Source of the DNA: Candidatus Thorarchaeota archaeon
Lineage (GTDB): Archaea; Asgardarchaeota; Thorarchaeia; Thorarchaeales; Thorarchaeaceae
Direction: 5' to 3'
Length of the DNA: 64,000 bases
Assembly: GCA_029855935.1 (NCBI GenBank)
Contig: JAGSHN010000025.1
Location: 147,135 to 211,134 of the forward strand
The position numbers and the translations under genes were made by a program. The notes beneath the pieces were generated by a model that searched no databases, was not told the origin of the DNA, and saw only the letters and a list, made by a program, of their open reading frames with translations. Of the stretch, positions 10,483 to 20,915 are shown piece after piece (within the stretch, counting starts at the first letter, position 1; each line of letters starts with the position of its first letter).

Positions 10483-10515
10483 GGCCCACCCCTTTCGGTG
10501 AGAGCCGTTTGGGCC
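10483..10515 (+). other. Stem-loop in the spacer before HMG-CoA synthase
   Basis: GGCCCA (10483-10488) can pair with TGGGCC (10510-10515) around a 21-nt loop. It lies between the AsnB-like gene and the HMGS promoters and may be a 3'-end structure of the upstream transcript. Confidence 0.3.
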
Positions 10516-10529
10516 CCAGAGTCGGACGA

Positions 10530-10599
10530 AAACCTTTATGAACGCCTCCGGGGCCACAGGTGAGCCAAATGTCGTAAGACAGTTCGGCGTTTAACGAAC
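10530..10599 (+). promoter_or_regulatory. Promoter region of the HMGS operon, two TATA-like boxes
   Basis: A first TATA-like element (acctttatg, 10532-10540) predicts a transcript with a leader of about 60 nt. A second (gtttaacg, 10589-10596) sits inside a perfect inverted repeat GTTCG...CGAAC (10582-10599). It would give a leaderless transcript starting at the HMGS ATG (10618). A protein binding this repeat would cover the second box. Confidence 0.45.
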
Positions 10600-10617
10600 A
10601 CAAGGGGTTGAAATCTG

Positions 10618-11661
10618 ATGGTTGGAATCATCGGCTACGGAGTGTACATACCAAGATACCGCATCAAGACCGAGGACATCGCAGCGGTCTGGGGCGAGGA
10701 TGGTCCAAAACTCGCCAAGGGTCTTGGTGTGTATGAGAAGTCAGTGCCGGGTCCCGATGAGGACGTCGCCACAATTGCGACCGAGGCGGCACGAAACGCT
10801 GTGAAATACGCACGGATCGACCCAAAGGACATCGGCGCGATATATGTCGGTTCCGAGTCCCATCCATACGCCGTGAAGCCCACAGGAACGATAGTCCTTG
10901 AGGCTATCGATGGGAGCCACGAGAGCACATGTGCGGACTACGAGTTCGCCTGCAAGGCAGGCACGGCCGCGATACAGACGTGTATGGGCCTTGTCCAGTC
11001 CAAGATGATAAAGTATGGACTGGCAATTGGCGCTGACACCGCGCAGGGCAGACCTGGTGATGCACTGGAGTACTCGGCTGCAGCCGGAGGGGCGGCCTAC
11101 ATCATTGGAGAGGACAACCCCGTCGCAACCATTGAGACCACCGTGTCCTTTACCACGGACACGCCCGACTTCTGGCGCAGGGAGGGAGAGGACTTCCCAT
11201 CGCACGGTGCACGCTTCACTGGAGAACCAGCCTACTTTAGGCACATCGGCTCTGCAGCACGACTGCTGCTGGAGAAGACGAACACGACCATTGAGGACTA
11301 CGACTATTTTGTCTTTCACATGCCAAACGGCAAGTTCCCGGTCAATATGGGACGGCAGCTCGGCGTACCGAAGGAGAAGTTGCAGGAAAGTCTTGTTGTG
11401 AGAAAGATTGGAAATACCTACTCCGGGTCGGCAATGATTGGGCTGGCCCGAATCCTTGACATCGCGGAGCCCGGCTCCAAGATATTCGCGGTGTCGTACG
11501 GCTCGGGCGCTGGTAGCGATGCCTTTGTGATTCGTGTTGAGAAGGAGATAGAGAAACACCGCGGAGAGGTGCCGACAGTGGACGACTACATCGAGAGGAA
11601 AAAGTACGTCGACTACGCCACCTACGCCAAGTACAGGCGTAAGATCAAGGCGCTTGCTTAG
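10618..11661 (+). CDS. Hydroxymethylglutaryl-CoA synthase, archaeal type
   Basis: A 347-aa HMG-CoA synthase. It condenses acetyl-CoA with acetoacetyl-CoA to HMG-CoA, the committed step towards mevalonate and archaeal isoprenoid lipids. The catalytic Cys is in the motif [10 protein letters not shown] (about 100-109), the general-base Glu in VGSESHPYA (about 77-85), and the active-site His in [10 protein letters not shown]. The start is ATG after aaggggttga. The gene is followed at 15 nt by the thiolase and then by the DUF35 gene. In methanogens these three proteins form one complex in which DUF35 bridges the two enzymes, so the unfavourable thiolase step is pulled forward. The same gene order here predicts the same complex. 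Confidence 0.96.
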   Translation: MVGIIGYGVYIPRYRIKTEDIAAVWGEDGPKLAKGLGVYEKSVPGPDEDVATIATEAARNAVKYARIDPKDIGAIYVGSESHPYAVKPTGTIVLEAIDGSHESTCADYEFACKAGTAAIQTCMGLVQSKMIKYGLAIGADTAQGRPGDALEYSAAAGGAAYIIGEDNPVATIETTVSFTTDTPDFWRREGEDFPSHGARFTGEPAYFRHIGSAARLLLEKTNTTIEDYDYFVFHMPNGKFPVNMGRQLGVPKEKLQESLVVRKIGNTYSGSAMIGLARILDIAEPGSKIFAVSYGSGAGSDAFVIRVEKEIEKHRGEVPTVDDYIERKKYVDYATYAKYRRKIKALA

Positions 11662-11676
11662 GGAGGGAAGAGACGA

Positions 11677-12837
11677 ATGGAGAGAGATGTTGCAATCATT
11701 GGCGTTGGAATGAGCAAGTTCGGAGAGCTCTGGGAGAAGAGCCTGAGAGACATCACACTCGAGGCAGGGATGTACGCCATATTCGACTCTGGCGTCAGCG
11801 GCAAGGACATAGATGGTATAGTGATTGGAAACATGAGCGCTGGCAGATTCACCGGACAGGAGCATCTCGGTGCAATGGCCGCGGATATGGGCGGTCTTGC
11901 TGGAGTACCTGCGTACAGCGTTGAGGCGGCCTGTGCCAGTGGCGGTGCTGCAGTGAGACAAGCGTATATGGCAATCAAGTCTGGCGAACACGACCTGATG
12001 CTCGTTCTGGGCTGCGAGAAGATGAGTGATGTGACTCAGGGCGAGGCCATAAACACGGTATCTGTGGCCACGGACTGGGAGTGGGAGGGCATGTTCGGTG
12101 CGACGTTCCCCGCACTCTATGCATTTATGGCCCGCAGACACATGCACCAGTACGGCACAACAGAGGAGCAGATGAGCTTGGTGACAGTGAAGAATCACAA
12201 GAATGCCCAGTGGAACCCGTGGGCACAGTTTCAGAGGCCTGTACCACTGGAGATTGTGATGAAGTCGGGTCTCATAGCCGACCCCATAAGAGTACTCCAC
12301 TCCTCTCCGGTGACGGACGGCGCCGCTGGACTTGTGATGTGCTCAGCAGACCTTGCCAAGAAGTTCACGGACACGCCCATCTACATTCTGTCATCCGAGC
12401 AGGCGAGTGACACGCTCTCCCTCCACGACAGGAGGGATATAACGACGATGGACGCCGTAGTCAGGTCGACCAAGTCGGCCCTGAAGGAGTCCGGCCTTGA
12501 GATAAAGGACATCGATGTGTTCGAGCTTCACGACAGCTTCACGATTGGTGAGATCATCCTCACGGAGGACATCGGCCTCACCGAGAAGGGCAAGGGTGGG
12601 AAGCTCGTCGAAGAGGGTGTCACTGAGATAGACGGGAAGTATCCTGTCAACCCGTCCGGAGGGCTGAAGGCCAGAGGCCATCCCATTGGCGCCACGGGAG
12701 TGGCACAGATAGTGGAACTTGCCCTGCAGCTGCGGGGCGATGCTGAGAAGCGACAGGTGGATGGTGCGGAGAAGGGCCTCGCCGTGAACATCGGGGGCAC
12801 TGGCGGGACCTCGATTGTCCACATTCTAGGGAGGTGA
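11677..12837 (+). CDS. Acetyl-CoA C-acetyltransferase (archaeal thiolase of the HMGS complex)
   Basis: A 386-aa SCP2-type thiolase that joins two acetyl-CoA into acetoacetyl-CoA for the neighbouring HMGS. The nucleophilic Cys is in EAACASGGAAV (about 87-97), the catalytic His is in GHPIGATG (near 332-339), and NIGGTGGTS lies close to the end. The ribosome-binding site gggaggga is 8-15 nt before the ATG. The spacer to HMGS is 15 nt and to DUF35 only 5 nt. This is a typical member of the archaeal HMGS/thiolase/DUF35 operon; a similar thiolase at 54979-56151 is paired with DUF35 only. Confidence 0.95.
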   Translation: MERDVAIIGVGMSKFGELWEKSLRDITLEAGMYAIFDSGVSGKDIDGIVIGNMSAGRFTGQEHLGAMAADMGGLAGVPAYSVEAACASGGAAVRQAYMAIKSGEHDLMLVLGCEKMSDVTQGEAINTVSVATDWEWEGMFGATFPALYAFMARRHMHQYGTTEEQMSLVTVKNHKNAQWNPWAQFQRPVPLEIVMKSGLIADPIRVLHSSPVTDGAAGLVMCSADLAKKFTDTPIYILSSEQASDTLSLHDRRDITTMDAVVRSTKSALKESGLEIKDIDVFELHDSFTIGEIILTEDIGLTEKGKGGKLVEEGVTEIDGKYPVNPSGGLKARGHPIGATGVAQIVELALQLRGDAEKRQVDGAEKGLAVNIGGTGGTSIVHILGR

Positions 12838-12842
12838 CATGA

Positions 12843-13271
12843 GTGGCAGAGAAGCCAGTAGCACAGTTCTGGAGAAAGATCAGGTCGGTCTACAATATCG
12901 TCGGTACGCACTGCAAGACCTGCGGCGAGTACTACTTCCCGCCGAGGCCAGTCTGCCCGAACTGCAGGCGGAAAGGCGAGCTGGAGGAGTACAAGTTCAA
13001 GGGACTCGGCAAGGTCTACACCTTCTCTGTGGTCCGTCAGGCGCCGCCGGAGTTCAAGCGTCAGGTGCCCTACGTGATAGCGCAGGTGGAACTGGATGAG
13101 GGTCCCCGTCTGACGGCGCAGATTGTCAATTGTGACCCCGAGGACGTACACATCGGGATGCGCGTCAGAGCGTGTTTCAGGAAGATCCGCGAGATGGGTG
13201 GCGGTGGCATCATCGTCTACGGCTACAAGTTCGAGCCCACCATGAAGGTCACCGGCCACAACAAGGAGTGA
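12843..13271 (+). CDS. DUF35 OB-fold protein, zinc-ribbon scaffold of the HMGS-thiolase complex
   Basis: A 142-aa protein with an N-terminal helix, a rubredoxin-like zinc ribbon (CKTCGEYYFPPRPVCPNC, about 24-41) and a C-terminal OB fold. In the studied methanogen complex this protein holds the thiolase and HMG-CoA synthase together and gives them a shared CoA site. The start is GTG at 12843, with gggaggtga 6 nt upstream spanning the thiolase stop. An ATG at 12839 is in another frame. Its stop abuts the stop of the convergent phosphoesterase gene. Confidence 0.93.
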   Translation: MAEKPVAQFWRKIRSVYNIVGTHCKTCGEYYFPPRPVCPNCRRKGELEEYKFKGLGKVYTFSVVRQAPPEFKRQVPYVIAQVELDEGPRLTAQIVNCDPEDVHIGMRVRACFRKIREMGGGGIIVYGYKFEPTMKVTGHNKE

Positions 13272-13973
13272 TCAGTCGTCGGTCCACAGCTCAAGTTGCG
13301 TGATCCTCCCGGTGGCAGGGAGCGACACGTTGCGTACGAGCGTACCATCAATCCAGGCCTCGTGTACCACGGAGTTGTGCGCGTGACCGTGGATCACGAG
13401 GTCTGGACTCTCTCTTCTTATCAGCTCCTCAAACCTACGGCTCCATGTCCACGGTACTACTCGCTCCGGCTCGCCTCGGCAAGTCGCCAGACAGGGGCTG
13501 TAATGCATCAGCAGAATCACCCTGTCCACAGACGGGCGGATACGCTGTAGTAGAGACTCAGCACGCCTTGCCCGACGCTCAAACTCTGTTCTCACACGCG
13601 GGATGTTCCGCCGTTGCCAGCTCGTCGGCTCGGTGAGAGACCCCTGCGTGCCGACTATTCCAATACGGATGCCTCTTATAGTGAGGATGAGGTCGCGTTC
13701 GTCGAGCATCACGACGTGATCTCTCACGCGTGAGGCTATTGCCTTTCGCAATTCAGTGTACTCCTGGTTGCCGTAGCAGCCGACAATGGGAAAGGCCGTG
13801 CCGAGCCGATCGCGAATCATAGAAACGACTGCCGCAAACTCCTCCGGAACGCCCTGGTCAACAATGTCTCCGGCCAGTAGGAAGAGATCTGGCGGGCTGC
13901 AGTCGTTCAGTGCTCTACCAAACTCGCCCAGATAGCGCGGACTGTGTACATCGCCAACGGCTGCGATCTTCAT
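13272..13973 (-). CDS. Calcineurin-like metallophosphoesterase
   Basis: A 233-aa dinuclear metal phosphoesterase of the YfcE/Icc-like type. Motifs in order are GDVH (7-10), GDIVD (about 35-39), GNQE (about 69-72), MHYSP (about 163-167) and HGHAHN (about 197-202). The third motif is normally GN(H/D)E; here the usual catalytic His is Gln, which may lower phosphodiesterase activity or change the substrate. The ATG start follows a TATA-like element on this strand (acgcttaaatc, 14016-14026). That element overlaps the one used by the divergent CoA-synthesis gene. The physiological substrate is unknown. Confidence 0.85.
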   Translation of the reverse strand: MKIAAVGDVHSPRYLGEFGRALNDCSPPDLFLLAGDIVDQGVPEEFAAVVSMIRDRLGTAFPIVGCYGNQEYTELRKAIASRVRDHVVMLDERDLILTIRGIRIGIVGTQGSLTEPTSWQRRNIPRVRTEFERRARRAESLLQRIRPSVDRVILLMHYSPCLATCRGEPERVVPWTWSRRFEELIRRESPDLVIHGHAHNSVVHEAWIDGTLVRNVSLPATGRITQLELWTDD

Positions 13974-14011
13974 AGCCTCTACTCGTGTGACTTTTGGTCA
14001 AGTCACTGAAA

Positions 14012-14027
14012 CATTGATTTAAGCGTT
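14012..14027. promoter_or_regulatory. Shared divergent TATA region
   Basis: The stretch cattgatttaagcg reads as a TATA-like box on both strands. It sits about 45 nt before the ATG of the phosphoesterase (minus) and about 40 nt before the ATG of the CoA gene (plus). The plus transcript would have a very short leader. Confidence 0.45.
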
Positions 14028-14057
14028 GGGTGCCAGAGATGGCAGTGTGCATCGGCA

Positions 14058-15050
14058 ATGACCGGGTCCTGGGCGCTCAATCTGTTCGACAGGTTCCATC
14101 TGGGCCACCAAGTACTCATTGAGAGGCTCCTTGAGTTGCCGGAGCCAAGGACTGCCTGTGTGGTGGAGGGGGAGTTTGTCGGACACAACCTTGAGCTGCC
14201 CCAGCTCATACAGCCCATCGACCTACGTGTCAAGAACCTCAAGCGGTATCTTGCTGAGACCGACGGTGGCGACACAATTGACGTTGTCACGATGTCGCAG
14301 TTCGACGACCTGTTGCGGATTGAGGGTTCCACGACGTTCCTGGTGTTTCAGGGGCCCTGCTGTGCAGAGATTGACGAACTGGGTCTTGCGAGACGTCAGC
14401 AGGTACTCGGCACGGAGGATGAGAGAGTGTATCTCAAGCCGGTCATGGCACGAGATGGTGGCAAGCTCTCGTCCGCACGCATCAGGCTCGGCGAGATAGA
14501 CAGAGAGGGCCGAAGACTGAAGGGAACTGACGAGCCACCACGACGGCTCCCCGAGACCGGTAGAGGGTCTCTCAAGACGCCCAAGGGAATCCTGTTTGAC
14601 GTCTGTGACGGCCCGCCGGAGGCACGTGTCGGGCAACGACTTGAGGAGGAGAAACCACCTGTCGTGATAGCGGTTGGAGACGTCACCAGTACGACTCTCC
14701 TCGATGTCGGGGTCCAGCCAGACGTGTGCATCGTCGATGGGGCCACAAAGAGAGGGGCCTTTGAGAGAGAAGTGCGGACGCGTGAGAGGTTTGTCATATA
14801 CAACCCGCCAGCCACAATCTATCCGGAGGCATGGTCAACGATTGCCACAGCCATCGAGTGCGATGCTCCGGCCGTCATTGCTGTGGAGGGCGAGGAGGAT
14901 CTACTCGGCTTTCCTGCGGTACTGCTCGCTCCTGAGGATGCCGTGATGCTGTACGGTCAGCCTGACCGCGGCATTGTATGGGTACCCGTCAACACAGATA
15001 GCAAGGCTGCAGCGAGGGCACTCCTTGAGCAGATGCCCGTCATCGAATGA
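14058..15050 (+). CDS. Fused phosphopantetheine adenylyltransferase and GTP-dependent dephospho-CoA kinase
   Basis: A 330-aa two-domain protein that would do the last two steps of CoA synthesis. Residues 1-165 are an archaeal PPAT-type nucleotidyltransferase, with the HxGH signature FHLGH (13-17) and the C-terminal motif SSARIRLGEIDREG (about 147-160). Residues about 200-330 are a DUF359 domain, identified in Thermococcus as GTP-dependent dephospho-CoA kinase, with the motif AVGDVTSTTLLDVGVQPDVC and then IVDGATKRG. These are usually separate genes in archaea. The first beta strand is short but the nucleotide-binding site is complete; no earlier start exists because of a stop at 14007. The 3' end overlaps the convergent nnr gene by 11 nt. 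Confidence 0.9.
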   Translation: MTGSWALNLFDRFHLGHQVLIERLLELPEPRTACVVEGEFVGHNLELPQLIQPIDLRVKNLKRYLAETDGGDTIDVVTMSQFDDLLRIEGSTTFLVFQGPCCAEIDELGLARRQQVLGTEDERVYLKPVMARDGGKLSSARIRLGEIDREGRRLKGTDEPPRRLPETGRGSLKTPKGILFDVCDGPPEARVGQRLEEEKPPVVIAVGDVTSTTLLDVGVQPDVCIVDGATKRGAFEREVRTRERFVIYNPPATIYPEAWSTIATAIECDAPAVIAVEGEEDLLGFPAVLLAPEDAVMLYGQPDRGIVWVPVNTDSKAAARALLEQMPVIE

Positions 15051-16569
15051 AGACCCCTCTCATAGCCTCAGGTATCTGACCGATACAGTCGGTAGCAGTG
15101 ATATGATCACCGAGCTGGGAATGCGCAATCTCTCCGGCAAGTCCCGAGATGAAGGCCGCAGCAGATGCCGCAAGAAAGGCACCGCGCCCTCGGGCGAGAA
15201 GTGCGGCACAGATTCCGGTCAGCACATCACCAGTGCCTCCAACTGTCATCGCAGGGACACCAGTCTTGTTCAACTTGTGCCTGCCGTCCGGTGATGCAAT
15301 CACATCAATGGGACCCTTGAGCAGAACCGTTGAGTTGTACTCACGTGCACCTTGAACTGCGTGCTCGACTCTGTTGTCAATATCGTCCGCCGGGCCGAGA
15401 TCGTCTCCGAGGAGTATGCCCAGCTCGCCCCAGTGTGGTGTGAGAATCACCGTCTCCGGGTCGAGTCTCAGACCGGATCCGGCAATTGCCTTAAGACCGT
15501 CAGCGTCTATCACCATCAATGTCCCCTCAGCCGTCAGCGTGCCCACAATCTGTCTGACAGCCCGCACGGTCGTATCATCTCTCCCCAGCCCGGGTCCAAT
15601 CGCCACCACATCGTTGGCCCTCGCCGCATCCAGAACCACATCCACGCAATCTGGACTGAGAACTGTCGTGCCCGTACTGCGGACCATCAGATTGGGGCTG
15701 AACGATCTGATGGCCCCAACAACAGGCTCGGGAGCAACCACACTCACGAGGTCCGCGCCCGTACGCAGTGCGCCAAGCGCCGAGAGAGCAGGCGCGCCCG
15801 AGAATACATTGCTCCCGCCCACCACGAGAACTCGTCCGTAGTCCCCCTTCTTTGACATCGATTTGCGAGGTCTGTTGAAGACCCAGAGGTCGCCGTCTCC
15901 GCATATCGTGTACGCCTCCGGAGGGATTCCAATAGGTACCACGACGAGCTCACCGACATACTCGCCTGCCTTCAGCAGTCCCGGCTTTGGAGCGTGAAGT
16001 GTGATTGTGACATCAGCCCGCACGGCCTCACCAAGTACCTCTCCACTGTCTGCATTGATCCCGGTGGGGACATCAATGGCGTACTTCCGGCCGCCTGCAG
16101 CATTAAAGGCACGCACCGCGGACAGAATGGGCTCTCTGAGAGGCGAACGCAGACCAAAGCCGAGCATAGCGTCGACAAGAATATCAGCAGCCCTCAGGGC
16201 CTCACAGTCTCGGACAGCGCTCTCCGTGCGGAGGGTGTGAACAGGGATACCGTCCAGATTCTTCAGAATGCTCCAGTTGAATCGCGTGTCCTCGCTTGAG
16301 ATGCTGTGTTCCGACCCGATGAGATAGACGTCCACTGTCGCCCCTGCCTCGTGGAGATGCCTTGCCGCCACCATCCCGTCGCCACCGTTGCCACCACCGC
16401 CACATAGGATGACTACCCTCTTCCTGTCGACACCCTTCTCGTGATCCGTGACTACGCGAGCGACCTCGCGGCCCGCTGCCTGCATCAACATACTAAGGCT
16501 CACTCCGAGGTACTGGGCGTTAAGCTCGAGGACTCGCATCTCAAGAGTTGACAGTGGTTCCTTCTGCAC
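15040..16569 (-). CDS. nnr: Bifunctional NAD(P)H-hydrate repair enzyme Nnr
   Basis: About 509 aa, two domains. The N-terminal YjeF-type epimerase (GGGGNGGDGMVAARHL near 63-78) interconverts the R and S forms of NAD(P)H hydrate. The C-terminal ribokinase-like dehydratase removes the hydroxyl using ADP or ATP; its motifs are GPGLGRDD, DADGLKAI, LTPHWGEL and GGTGDVLTGI. Together they repair damaged NAD(P)H. The frame is open upstream to 16722. GTG 16569 is preferred because gaggtgat lies 6 nt before it and the protein then begins near the usual family start (MQKEPLSTLEMRVLELNA). The spacer 16570-16809 holds no other recognisable gene. Confidence 0.92.
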   Translation of the reverse strand: MQKEPLSTLEMRVLELNAQYLGVSLSMLMQAAGREVARVVTDHEKGVDRKRVVILCGGGGNGGDGMVAARHLHEAGATVDVYLIGSEHSISSEDTRFNWSILKNLDGIPVHTLRTESAVRDCEALRAADILVDAMLGFGLRSPLREPILSAVRAFNAAGGRKYAIDVPTGINADSGEVLGEAVRADVTITLHAPKPGLLKAGEYVGELVVVPIGIPPEAYTICGDGDLWVFNRPRKSMSKKGDYGRVLVVGGSNVFSGAPALSALGALRTGADLVSVVAPEPVVGAIRSFSPNLMVRSTGTTVLSPDCVDVVLDAARANDVVAIGPGLGRDDTTVRAVRQIVGTLTAEGTLMVIDADGLKAIAGSGLRLDPETVILTPHWGELGILLGDDLGPADDIDNRVEHAVQGAREYNSTVLLKGPIDVIASPDGRHKLNKTGVPAMTVGGTGDVLTGICAALLARGRGAFLAASAAAFISGLAGEIAHSQLGDHITATDCIGQIPEAMRGVFIR

Positions 16570-16809
16570 AGGTATCACCTCGCTCGTACCACATCCGAAC
16601 TCACACTGTCTAATGAACCCTTTCGACACGTCTGACGACGGAGTGCCCGTAGCACGACCGGACAATTCCCTGAGACCTTGTGAATGGAAGAGGACAGGAT
16701 GAGAGAGGACCGGAGAGTACATGGGGGGTCACGATAGAAGAGAGAGGAGGACGCTAGCTATGAATGCCAGCGCCCATCGACCTATGTACAGCGACCTGTA
16801 CAAGTGCTG

Positions 16810-19082
<2,273 letters not shown>

Positions 19083-19187
19083 CAAGCTACGCCTCGCGCC
19101 CTTGTGACGCCGCGTGGGCCGACTTGAGGCGGTCATAAAGGTTTGGGTACCCACCTAATATCAGAAGCGCAATGGTTGCACAGACGC

Positions 19188-20915
19188 CTAGAAGACGGCA
19201 CGGACAGTGTTCAGTACAAGACCCACGAGATCCCTTGCCCGAGAGACCCTGATGACCGTCGCGCCCGCCTTGGTCAGAAGGGCCATCGACGGAGGATCAG
19301 AGCCCTCATCAAGCCATATGTGGAACACGAACAGGCTATGGCCGCGCTGTGTCAACCTCCTCACGCAGCGGACCATCTCTCCCCAGTTAGAGACTTCAGC
19401 GTCCGTGACCATCAGCACGACGGTCCTGTGCTCTGAGAGCAGACCCATCGTTTCGATTGCCTCGGCGGGAAGGACAGTGCCCTCCCCTTGGTACCTGAGC
19501 AGCACACGTTCGAGCAGGCTTCGTTCCCTCGTCCATCTCGTCTCAATCCAGTCTGAGGAGAAGTTGATGACAGCAACCCTGGACCCGCGACGCAACACAT
19601 AGTCGATTGCGGCAAAGGCGGATAGGAGAGCAAGATGAAATGCTCCCGAGAGCGAGGAGGTCCTGACATTCCAGGTCATCGAGCCACTGGAGTCAAGCAC
19701 AAGCAGAAGGTCTGGGAGGACCTTGGCCTCCGTGTCGGAATAGGACTCTACCCGGTGCCACCTCCGCGTTGATAGGTTCGGTATGAGGACGGGAAATGCC
19801 TGCAACGACTGGACCACATCAAGCTCCTCAATTGGATCACCAATCCGCCATACAATCGGAGCTAGCGGCAGGGCACCAGTGTGGCTACGCTCTCGTATCT
19901 CAAGCCTGACTAGCTCGCGAGCAAGGGCACGATACCAGAAACGGAGCCAGTCACGGCCTGAACCAGTGACCCCGCGCAGTACCATGGCCGCGCGAAAGTC
20001 CTCAAGATTGCCACCACGTTCTCTGATACTCGCAGCAGTGGCCTCAATCTCGGCCTCACTGGCGCGACGCAACGGGTCTGTGCATTCTCTCACACGCTCG
20101 CCGTTGCGAATCTCGACGGGACTGCCCATCACCCTGTCTACATCTTGTGGGACACGAACAACATCCTCCTTGCCCTCACCACGCCACGGCAGGCGCACCA
20201 TCTTGATGCTCTCGCCCGAGCCGCTGCCCGGCAGGCCCTCTTCCCCTGAAGTCCCCCCGAGTCTGGCAATGATCTGAGCAATCTTTTCGACTGCCAAGGG
20301 CCATCTGCGTTCACGATGACGATACTGGCGGAACACCTCCACAATCTCGGAGGCTGCAGCCAAGATGTCTCTACCGAGCTTCACGGACTCCGGAACGGGG
20401 AGACCCCACTGGACTCGGTAGGTCGCCACGATGAGCGACCAGAGGACTGACCGCTGGGCGCCCTTCATTGCGGAATAGTAGACCGAGTGTACGATCCGAT
20501 TGTGGGTCAGACGAGGATACTGCTCAAGAAGTAGGGAGTCGACGACGAGGTCCGCGAACAGGTTACACGCGAACATAGCGGTCTCGTCATTCAGATGTCG
20601 TCGGGCACGGGAGAACATCATCGCACTGGTCACGTTGTCATAAGGACAGGTCAGGTAGTGCTGCAGCTCATGATGGCACACTGACCTGACAAAGGCGAAG
20701 GTCTCTTCGCTCGTCAGATAGTCGGGGACACTAGCGAGGTTGAGATGGACAGTCCACGTCTCGGTGTCGATGTAAAAGTGGCTGGGACGCTCGTCGTCGA
20801 TGTCTATGACAGGGTCAGGGACAGGCGGCGAGTACAGGTCAGCCAGTGCCCGTGACCACGCACGCTCTGCGACCTCTATGATATGAGGCATGCCAGATCT
20901 GCTGTCGGACACCAT
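19188..20915 (-). CDS. Metallopeptidase-like / von Willebrand factor A protein (DUF2201-type)
   Basis: A 575-aa cytosolic protein. The N-terminal half resembles a zinc peptidase, with HELQH (82-86) preceded by a helix and followed by a possible third-ligand helix (NLFADLVVDSLLLE). The C-terminal part is a VWA domain with an intact MIDAS: DSSGSM (about 407-412) and later VTDAE. This combination is known from DUF2201/VWA-like proteins that pair with MoxR ATPases. Such pairs are thought to remodel or activate partner proteins. ATG 20915 overlaps the moxR stop as TGATG and has gagg 5 nt upstream. The client is unknown. Confidence 0.8.
   Translation of the reverse strand: MVSDSRSGMPHIIEVAERAWSRALADLYSPPVPDPVIDIDDERPSHFYIDTETWTVHLNLASVPDYLTSEETFAFVRSVCHHELQHYLTCPYDNVTSAMMFSRARRHLNDETAMFACNLFADLVVDSLLLEQYPRLTHNRIVHSVYYSAMKGAQRSVLWSLIVATYRVQWGLPVPESVKLGRDILAAASEIVEVFRQYRHRERRWPLAVEKIAQIIARLGGTSGEEGLPGSGSGESIKMVRLPWRGEGKEDVVRVPQDVDRVMGSPVEIRNGERVRECTDPLRRASEAEIEATAASIRERGGNLEDFRAAMVLRGVTGSGRDWLRFWYRALARELVRLEIRERSHTGALPLAPIVWRIGDPIEELDVVQSLQAFPVLIPNLSTRRWHRVESYSDTEAKVLPDLLLVLDSSGSMTWNVRTSSLSGAFHLALLSAFAAIDYVLRRGSRVAVINFSSDWIETRWTRERSLLERVLLRYQGEGTVLPAEAIETMGLLSEHRTVVLMVTDAEVSNWGEMVRCVRRLTQRGHSLFVFHIWLDEGSDPPSMALLTKAGATVIRVSRARDLVGLVLNTVRAVF

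Noticed and set aside
10741-12300. A 519-codon open frame on the minus strand
   Set aside because: It is antisense to the HMG-CoA synthase and thiolase genes, which have clear catalytic motifs; the translation is Cys/His/Arg-rich and like no family.
15040-16722. Longer Nnr start at ATG 16722
   Set aside because: It adds 51 residues with no resemblance to the family, while GTG 16569 has a strong gaggtgat site.
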